Below, one piece after another: positions 57,910 through 64,000 of a stretch of DNA of 64,000 bases. Source of the DNA: Rhexocercosporidium sp. MPI-PUGE-AT-0058. Taxonomy: Eukaryota; Ascomycota; Leotiomycetes; Helotiales. The notes below the pieces were generated by a model, which was given only the letters and a program-made list of their open reading frames with translations, did not search any database and was not told the origin of the DNA. The DNA is taken from NCBI GenBank assembly GCA_020746875.1, contig JAGTJL010000008.1, positions 682,001-746,000 on the forward strand. The letters are read 5' to 3'. Position 1 is the stretch's first letter. Every line of letters begins with the position of its first letter. The translations under genes and the position numbers were made by a program.

Positions 57910-59755
57910 TCACAGCGTTAGAAATGCTCTTTCTGAAAGAAAGATTGACAAGTACTCACCAGCGATTTTCCAACGCTCATTAAAAGCATGGAGCATCTTA
58001 ACGATAGCCTCGTAAGCCTCAACGCAGGATATAGTACCGGACACACGTAGCGTTCGAGCCTGAACAATTGCGGCTTGATATAGCATGTAAGGCACGAATG
58101 GCGAGAATGACTCCATGTCAAGTCTCGCTGCCATGGTTGGGAATGTGTACGCCAACTCGACGATCATATCTGCTGCTTCCGCTAGCGACGTATTGTTCCT
58201 ATCCAAGGATCCTTGCTCTCCATGTTGAGAACCTCGGAGCAGCATCAATGCACTAGAAAGGGGTCAGGCTTGAGACCTTCAATTGCGGGGAGCACACTAC
58301 CTAAGACATAAACTACTGACACCACAGTACATTGCATCTGCGTCCATCTCTTGCGGGATCAACGTTTTCAGCGTAATCAACGCGCGATTGAGAACGGCAG
58401 CCTCTTCTTGGAGAAATAGTGTGTCCGACACCGAGGTGTATGCGTGGTTGAGAACTCGGCCAAGCAAGTGAGAGGCTTGAACTTCGCGGGCAAAAGGCCC
58501 CACTCTGGTGCCCCACGGTGTAGAAAGGTTGAGAGGTGCATCTTGGGTCATTATCTTGTGGGCGAGTTAGCCAGAGTTGTGGAATTGAGCATTGAGAACG
58601 ACGACTCACTCCTTGTTCCCATAATCTATCATCTACTGGCAAATGGTCTTGCAAACTTGGACCTAGAGCTACGAATTGATCGTGGTCTTGATGAAGACTG
58701 ATACATCTAATTTCCAAGTCAGCTTCAATGCAGGGGATGCGTGATGGTAGCAGTGACGGTAGGAAAGAGCCCGCAATGGATCCAAAGAACAGACCTGTCA
58801 AGGATGACGATGCCACACCACACTCGACGCTCTTCTTCCCGCTCCTCCCAATGTTCCGGTTCAGCTCTAAGATCTGTTGAGGAATGTTTGTGGATTCCCA
58901 GAACCATCCCAGCTCGTGTACATGAACCGATCGTGATCGAAGCAGCCTCGACGAGACCATGCCCGAATTCGTAAATACATATAACTAGAGAGCTTTGGAC
59001 AGTCCTAATAGTCGTGATCCCCGCCGACTCCAACATTGCATACAACGATTTCGCTTTAGCGTAGAGGGATGTTCGCATATTGTCGATTGTAGCGTCGACT
59101 GGTATCTGGACACAGAGGGACAGACACAAAAGAAGTAAGTTGACATCGGAGTGACTGTTGATCTGTTCAGTAGCTATGAGAGCAGAAAATCGGCTTCTTG
59201 AGATCACGGGCATCCAGACATGAACTGTACGAAAATATGAGTTCCAAGTGTGGTTTTGGTACTTGGGGTCGGAGAAGAATTTGGAAACCTCTGTTGAAAC
59301 GGTGTTGTTGACAAATGAAGTCCGAAGTTGTGCATAACGGAAAGGATCAGATACAGCGGGCGAATGAGACCCGAGTTTGTCCTCAATCACCGGCCCAGGT
59401 CCAGTCGCCGAGTGTAGGAACGGCCGAGGATCAACAACTGCACCAGCAGCCGCCACAGATGCATCATCGGCCATTGAACGCTCCAGTCTCCTCAACTTCT
59501 TCTTCAGTCGACTAATCTCCTGGGCCGCGGGCGGACTGGACAGGTATTGGCATTCACGCCCCATTCTGTGATGTGTCAAAGATTGAAAGCAGAAGAGCTC
59601 TCACGGAGTCTAGCTCCTTGTTCTCAGAGTGCATACTTGCGACACGGCGAGCAGCCAGATAATTTCTTGTCGCATTTTCGCTTGTGCTGTTTGCAGGCAA
59701 AACAGACTTGCAACGCAACCTGAGAAGAGAATCCCTGTGTATGGGAGGAGGACAT
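57910..59755 (-). CDS. Zn2Cys6 fungal transcription factor, 524 aa, five exons
   Basis: Exons on the minus strand: 59755-59637, 59565-58795, 58697-58610, 58554-58301 and 58252-57910, total 1575 nt with all phases matching. The binuclear cluster Cys-x2-Cys-x6-Cys-x6-Cys-x2-Cys-x6-Cys is split by intron 1: CFACKQHKRKC and GCSPC in exon 1, RECQYL in exon 2. A short coiled coil follows (ISRLKKKLRRLERSM). The fungal transcription factor middle domain comes next (WNSYFRTVHVWMPVISRSRF, EFGHGLVEAASITIGSCTRA, LPVDDRLWEQG). The C-terminus is NERWKIAGEYL plus 14 residues. The frame is undamaged although repeats flank it on both sides. The target genes cannot be told from sequence; no metabolic cluster lies beside it here. 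The exon 2/3 junction is the least certain. Confidence 0.86.
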
Positions 59756-59954
59756 ATCTTTTGAAAATATGTTCGAAGATAGGATCTGTAGGTCGTGAAT
59801 GTATGAGAAAGTGTTGAATTATTGTGGAGGATCAAGGTCGATGTCCAAACTTCGTCTTGTGTATTTCCAATTAGGATGGGTTTGTCAGCAGCACGAAATG
59901 CGGGACTTCCGACGATCTAGTCCGTATCGATCTTCGGTTTGATGCCAAAGCAAA
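59756..59954. promoter_or_regulatory. Short upstream region of the transcription factor gene, cut by copia copy 2
   Basis: Only about 200 bp separate the start codon from the left LTR of copia copy 2. The original promoter is therefore truncated or displaced. Confidence 0.6.
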
Positions 59955-60150
59955 TATCGTGCAACATACCTTGAGGCTCCACAGAGGCGAATATCAGTTC
60001 AATTGAAGGCTGCGCAGTTGCGTATATGACTGTTGTTATATTATTACATATGGCGCATTCAAGCTCCCTGAATAGGGGAGCTTATTAGCGCCATGGTTTT
60101 AGTAGTCTTGATTAGGCTCGCTTAGCTAATTAATTATAACCTGCACGACA
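59955..60150 (-). repeat. LTR of copia copy 2
   Basis: 196 bp, from TATCGTGCAACATACC to CTGCACGACA. It is the least mutated of the three LTRs in its left half. Confidence 0.92.
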
Positions 60151-60158
60151 TACCTCCT

Positions 60159-60185
60159 CGCTAAAGATAATACGTAGCTTTAGCG
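60159..60185. repeat. Perfect hairpin next to LTR (copy 2)
   Basis: Same 8-bp stem CGCTAAAG/CTTTAGCG and 11-base loop as in copy 1, unchanged despite RIP in surrounding sequence. Confidence 0.8.
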
Positions 60186-60293
60186 AAGCAAATAAGTGCA
60201 TAATAAATATAATAGATAATAGTAAAACGACAAATAATAAGGAAAAGTGATAACTAAGAGTTAAAGCAAATATGTTTAACGTATAAGCGAGAG

Positions 60294-60303
60294 TATATAA
60301 ATA
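60294..60303 (+). promoter_or_regulatory. TATA-like box of the antisense gene (copy 2)
   Basis: TATATAAATA about 56 bp upstream of the presumed start codon (now ATA, 60350) on the strand opposite to pol, followed by a pyrimidine-rich leader. Confidence 0.55.
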
Positions 60304-60349
60304 GCTCCCTCTCTTGTAACTTCTTTCTGTAAGTATACTAAATTCAAAA

Positions 60350-61219
60350 ATAAGTCGTATTTCTGCCGCCAGGTTAGCCGCTCGTGCCTTCCGCCTCTTT
60401 AACCTCGCCGCTACTTGCGTAACTAAAAAAGTATGTTTCCTTTTGTCTTTTATATCTTTGAGTTTAGTTTCCGATGTTATCTGAATTAAAAGATCGAGAG
60501 ATTAAGTGAGTTGAAGCATGCTGACTAGTTGTAATAGCCTGCCGCCGCCTCTCGCCCTCCCCCTCGCCGTCGCCCTCGCACTCCCTCTCTTGCGCCTCCT
60601 CCTGCCGCCCTTGCCGCCCTTGCCGCCCTTGCTACTCCCGCCCGCCGGCGTGCTAAAGCAGGTGCTAATAAGGAGGTCCCTTGCTCGGTATGCGTTAAAG
60701 CTGCTTTAAAGGATGACTTTCTTATTAATATCTGTTAAGATATTACTGGTTCGGCTTAATGCTTTCGGTGCTATAGCCAGAATTATAGTTATACTAGTCT
60801 TATCGGGCCTGCTGTCGCAGTAGCTTTTGCCGCTTTTATAAAAGAGAAGCGTGATGCCTCTCGTACCCGCGTAAGTTTAGCTTTAGTTTTTGTATTTTAA
60901 AATTAATTAATTTTAAGTAGCAGTTAAGAAACCTCCGGGCTTCGGTCCGTGATGCTCTTATTGCGCCTGATATGTTTATTTTGTTTTTATAAATAGCTTT
61001 AAAGAATCTGACTTTAGTTATTTAATTGTTACTGCCGCCCCTGCCCCCGCCCCCGTCGTCCCTGCCCCCGCCCCCCGCCTAATCCTCTTACTTATTCGGA
61101 TTAGTACTAGTGCTAGTACTAGTGCTATTAGTGCTGGTGTTATTACTAGTGATGTGGCCGCCCGCCGCCGCCGTATTAAAGAGTTGCTGATGGAGCTAGT
61201 AGATTTGTTAGTAGTTTAG
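60350..61219 (+). pseudogene. Antisense intron-containing gene inside copia copy 2, lightly degraded
   Basis: Exon 1, 60350-60430 (27 codons, Ala/Arg-rich, start changed to ATA), is followed by a GTATGT donor, a CTGAC branch-like site and a TAG acceptor at 60535-60537. Exon 2, 60538-60870 (111 codons, phase 0), has a Pro/Arg then Ala/Leu-rich region, a Cys-x2-Cys (PCSVC), a third Cys 13 residues later, and a second Cys-x2-Cys (CFRC) after two RIP-type stops. It ends at a GTAAGT donor. A short Arg-rich exon follows near 60921. The last exon holds a Pro/Ala run, a Ser/Thr stretch, and ARRRRIKELLMELVDLL before TAG at 61217. The third intron is uncertain. Cysteine spacing suggests a zinc-binding module. 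No family name can be given. Confidence 0.62.
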
Positions 61220-62309
61220 TTCGCGACTTAATAGCAGCTTGAGAATATGCCCCTTTAGAGTTATAGTTTGCTACCTTATAAGTAGCTTAAGAACAGGCCC
61301 TTTTATACTTACTTGCGTTAGTTTAGTTATAGCTTCGGCCGGAATAGAATTCTTGCCTTTTGATAACTTAAAAAGAAATATACTTTACGTAATTATATTA
61401 ACTTAAAAAGTACTTTAAAATATAAAAGAAAATAAGAGAGTATATTTGCAATAAAATATAAGCTTTAATTAAGCTTTTCTACCGACGCTTTAACGTCTTA
61501 TAGATTAAGTAATGCGATAAAAGTCTTAAACTTCTGTCGTAAAAGGTTTTTAGTAAAGCTATTAACGTACATTTCGCTTATAAGCAAGTATATAACTTCA
61601 AAACTTCCTTTTTAATGCTCTTGGCGTAGCTATATGTTTTGAATATTAACGTGCTTAAGCTTAGTTAATATACGCTAATTCTTTTTAATTATAAGCCTAA
61701 TCGTCTGTTAATTATCATAGAAGATATTCTAAGGGCACTCTATATTAAGGTACATCTCCGTAAAGAGCTTTTGTAATGCTATAACTATCTTTGCAGTTCG
61801 CTCCACCTTTAAGAGCTCAGCTTTAGTTGTCGAGGTAATAATTATATCTTATTTAATTGCTATTTATAATATAGCACCCCCGAACAAAATAATGATAAGC
61901 CCTTATAAAGAACGCTTAGTTTCTAAATTATTTGCAAAAGAAGTATTAAAAGCTATTATAAGCTGCGTCTCGTTCTTTTAACGATTATAAATAATGCTTA
62001 AGAAGCGTATTCTAAAGAAGTAGCGTATAATCTAATTTATAATTTGTAAATGCTTTTGATTCAGGTTCGTCAAGAAATGCGATAATTATAAAGTTACAAA
62101 AGTTATATTTAGTTTAAGTATAATAGTTAAGTATAATACGGAACCGACCTTCTCTTGGTACTCTTTGACTTAGTTTATAGTTGCTTTAGCGGTGTTCTTA
62201 GCTAGGTTATAATATAATAAAAGAGTGCTTGGGTAATTGTTATTTGCTAAGTTAAATTTTTGAGCTACTTTTTTTATATACGTGTTATAGATAAGCGTAA
62301 TTGTCTTCG

Positions 62310-62460
62310 TATATTTATTACGTATAATTCGCACCCTCAAGAATTATTTTATATCTCTTATTATAGTGAGTTCGTAGGCGTTATTTAAGCTATCGATGAT
62401 TTTAGTTACTGCAGGAAGGTTTAAGTTGTAATATAGCACTTATATATTATTTATATAAAA
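62310..62460 (-). pseudogene. Copia reverse transcriptase core (copy 2)
   Basis: The minus strand reads FYINN at 62457-62446 in place of FYVDD, and FLRVRIIR near 62340-62316. The same region of pol as 50990-51200 in copy 1, inactive. Confidence 0.8.
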
Positions 62461-64000
62461 GGCTATAAACATTATTTGCTTATCGTTCGTAAAGATATAA
62501 GGCTCTTTTATAAGTAATACGAGACTAAAGCTTTTAAGTGTAGTTAAGAAGTCGCCATATTATAAAACTAGAGAATCGCGGAGGCTATATAAGGCTCTAT
62601 CGATCTCCATAATTATATCGGGCTATTTAAAACCGTTAAGGAAATAGTAGTAAATAAGTGCATTTCGTTTGTCTTGTTTTATATTAATAAACGTATTCAC
62701 GACGTCGTATTATTTAACTTTTAAGTCAAATTATACTACTATAACTATTACGACGCGGAAAGACTTTACTGCTAGCGTAGAAGCGTATATAGAGAATATT
62801 ATAATATCTTCCTATAGATTACCTTTAGCAACGACTCGCGATTTAGTACGTATAAGCTGTTCCGCTAAGTTGACTTTATAAGTAAATACTTATTTTAAAA
62901 GTATAAGCGTTATCTTCGCATCTGCCTTTAATATAATATACTAGCACTTCTTAGCTTAGAGATTCTTTATTTCTTTACGCGTATCTTTTTTAAAGTATTC
63001 TCTTTATAAGTGCTATTCCAAATCCTTTTAGTACTTTAATACTCGTAAGAGCTTTATTTAATATAATTATATTAATTCAAAGCTTATAATTACCTATACT
63101 TTAATCGATTCGCTATTAATTGCAGCTATAAATATAATATATATAATTTCGTAGTCTTTTCCATTTTCACGCGTTATCTCATTATTCCAGAATATTATAA
63201 TAAAAGATATAATATACGTATAGTTTTTGTTTATTTAGTCTATAAATTCGGCGTTTAAGAGCTCTCTTATTATAAAGGAGTATATTCCCAGCCTTTTCTT
63301 AGACCGTTTATTTAATTATATTACCTTTCTTATTTAACGTCTCCGCTAAGCTCGAGTGACAAGGCGTAATTAACTTTAGTTTAATACTTAAAGCACTTCG
63401 TCGAGGGTCTCTTAAGTTATATTATTCTTTAAAAAATATTATAATAATATATCCGACGGTATATTTTCTAAGAGGAGTTATTAATCTCTTTTAAGCTCGC
63501 CGTAATCCTTTTTTAACGAGGTATTTTCGTGTTTTAGAGTATTTCTTAAGCTTATATTAGTTGCTTTAGTTTAGCGTAATAATTAATTTTAACTATTTTA
63601 TAATTTATTTTAAATTATAACTTAAGGTATTAAGTTATACGTATTTTTAATTTAAAGTAATTATTTCTTACTTATAATATTCCTCTTAAGCTCGAAATAT
63701 TCGTTTCGTCGTATTTAACTTCGAGTCTATCTTAATATACTTAAGCTTTTTAATATTATTAGAATATTTGTATTATTATTATTAAGCTTTATATCGTCTT
63801 TTAATATATTAATTCGTAAATCTAAAAAGACTAGCTCATTCTAATGCTCTTATAAAACAAGCAGTCCCGCTTCTTTTAGAATTATGAGCTTTATAGTTAC
63901 GTATAGAATTATTTTTTTAAAAACTTCGTCGACTTCTATTAAGTTAAATAAGAACTCGTCTAATTCAATATTATTTTTAGCTTATATATATTCGTCCTTT

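Larger units (their letters stand above)
59955..64000 (-). mobile_element. Ty1/copia LTR retrotransposon, second copy, runs off the window
   Basis: Begins with a 196-bp LTR matching copy 1 and continues collinear with it to the last base (64000 matches about 52690 in copy 1). Orientation is the same. It is less mutated: where copy 1 reads TAAATAAATT, this copy reads TAAGTGAGTT. Pol frames are still closed by many stops. The left flank GCAAA (59950-59954) is the likely target-site duplication, but the partner lies outside. Confidence 0.88.

Overview
This window is nuclear DNA of a filamentous ascomycete (Pezizomycotina; Leotiomycetes is my best guess, from overall gene character only). Genes carry short spliceosomal introns, mostly about 50-130 nt with GTRNGN donors and YAG acceptors. 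The gene set is typical of such fungi: vigilin, RSC9, an Age2-type ArfGAP, a Bet1/Sft1 SNARE, Ysc84, MsrB, phosphoglycerate dehydrogenase and a Zn2Cys6 regulator. The right quarter is repeat DNA with heavy C-to-T and G-to-A transition damage, as expected from repeat-induced point mutation (RIP). All exon joins below were derived by hand from reading frames and splice consensus.

Layout. 1-3225: 3' part of a vigilin/Scp160 multi-KH RNA-binding gene (+). 3.2-7.1 kb: gene-free, with microsatellites. 7.1-8.3 kb: short-chain dehydrogenase with a mitochondrial-type presequence (-). 8.3-13.9 kb: long gene-poor stretch with at most one small ORF. 13.9-17.1 kb: seven-exon RING-H2 gene with a 15-nt microexon (+). 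17.6-23.5 kb: compact housekeeping block of MsrB (-), Age2-type ArfGAP (+), Sft1/Bet1-like SNARE (-) and Ysc84/Lsb3-like SYLF-SH3 protein (+). 24.4-31.4 kb: a trans-3-hydroxyproline dehydratase gene broken by three frameshifts, two unrecognised single-exon genes (-), and a methyltransferase broken by one frameshift. 33.1-38.6 kb: a Rec114-like meiotic gene (-) head-to-head with RSC9 (+). 39.1-40.0 kb: decayed fungal rhodopsin-domain membrane gene. 41.1-46.6 kb: RNA-ligase-fold protein (+), D-3-phosphoglycerate dehydrogenase (+) and a kinase-like gene interrupted by an in-frame TAG.

48.5-64 kb: AT-rich repeat territory. A complete Ty1/copia element lies on the minus strand at 48670-56107, with 196-bp LTRs and a GAGGG target duplication. 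A second, partial copy starts at 59955 and runs off the window. Between them are a 610-bp hAT-like MITE (12-bp inverted ends, 8-bp target duplication) and an intact five-exon Zn2Cys6 transcription factor gene. The second copia copy begins only about 200 bp upstream of that gene's start codon.

The most unusual structure is inside both copia copies. Opposite to pol, between the RT region and the pol-sense 3' LTR, lies what looks like a separate intron-containing gene on the plus strand. It has its own TATA-like box, a Pro/Ala/Arg-rich region, a Cys-x2-Cys ... Cys-x2-Cys cluster and a helical C-terminus. Its GC-rich exons have resisted RIP while the rest of the element was converted to AT-rich sequence.
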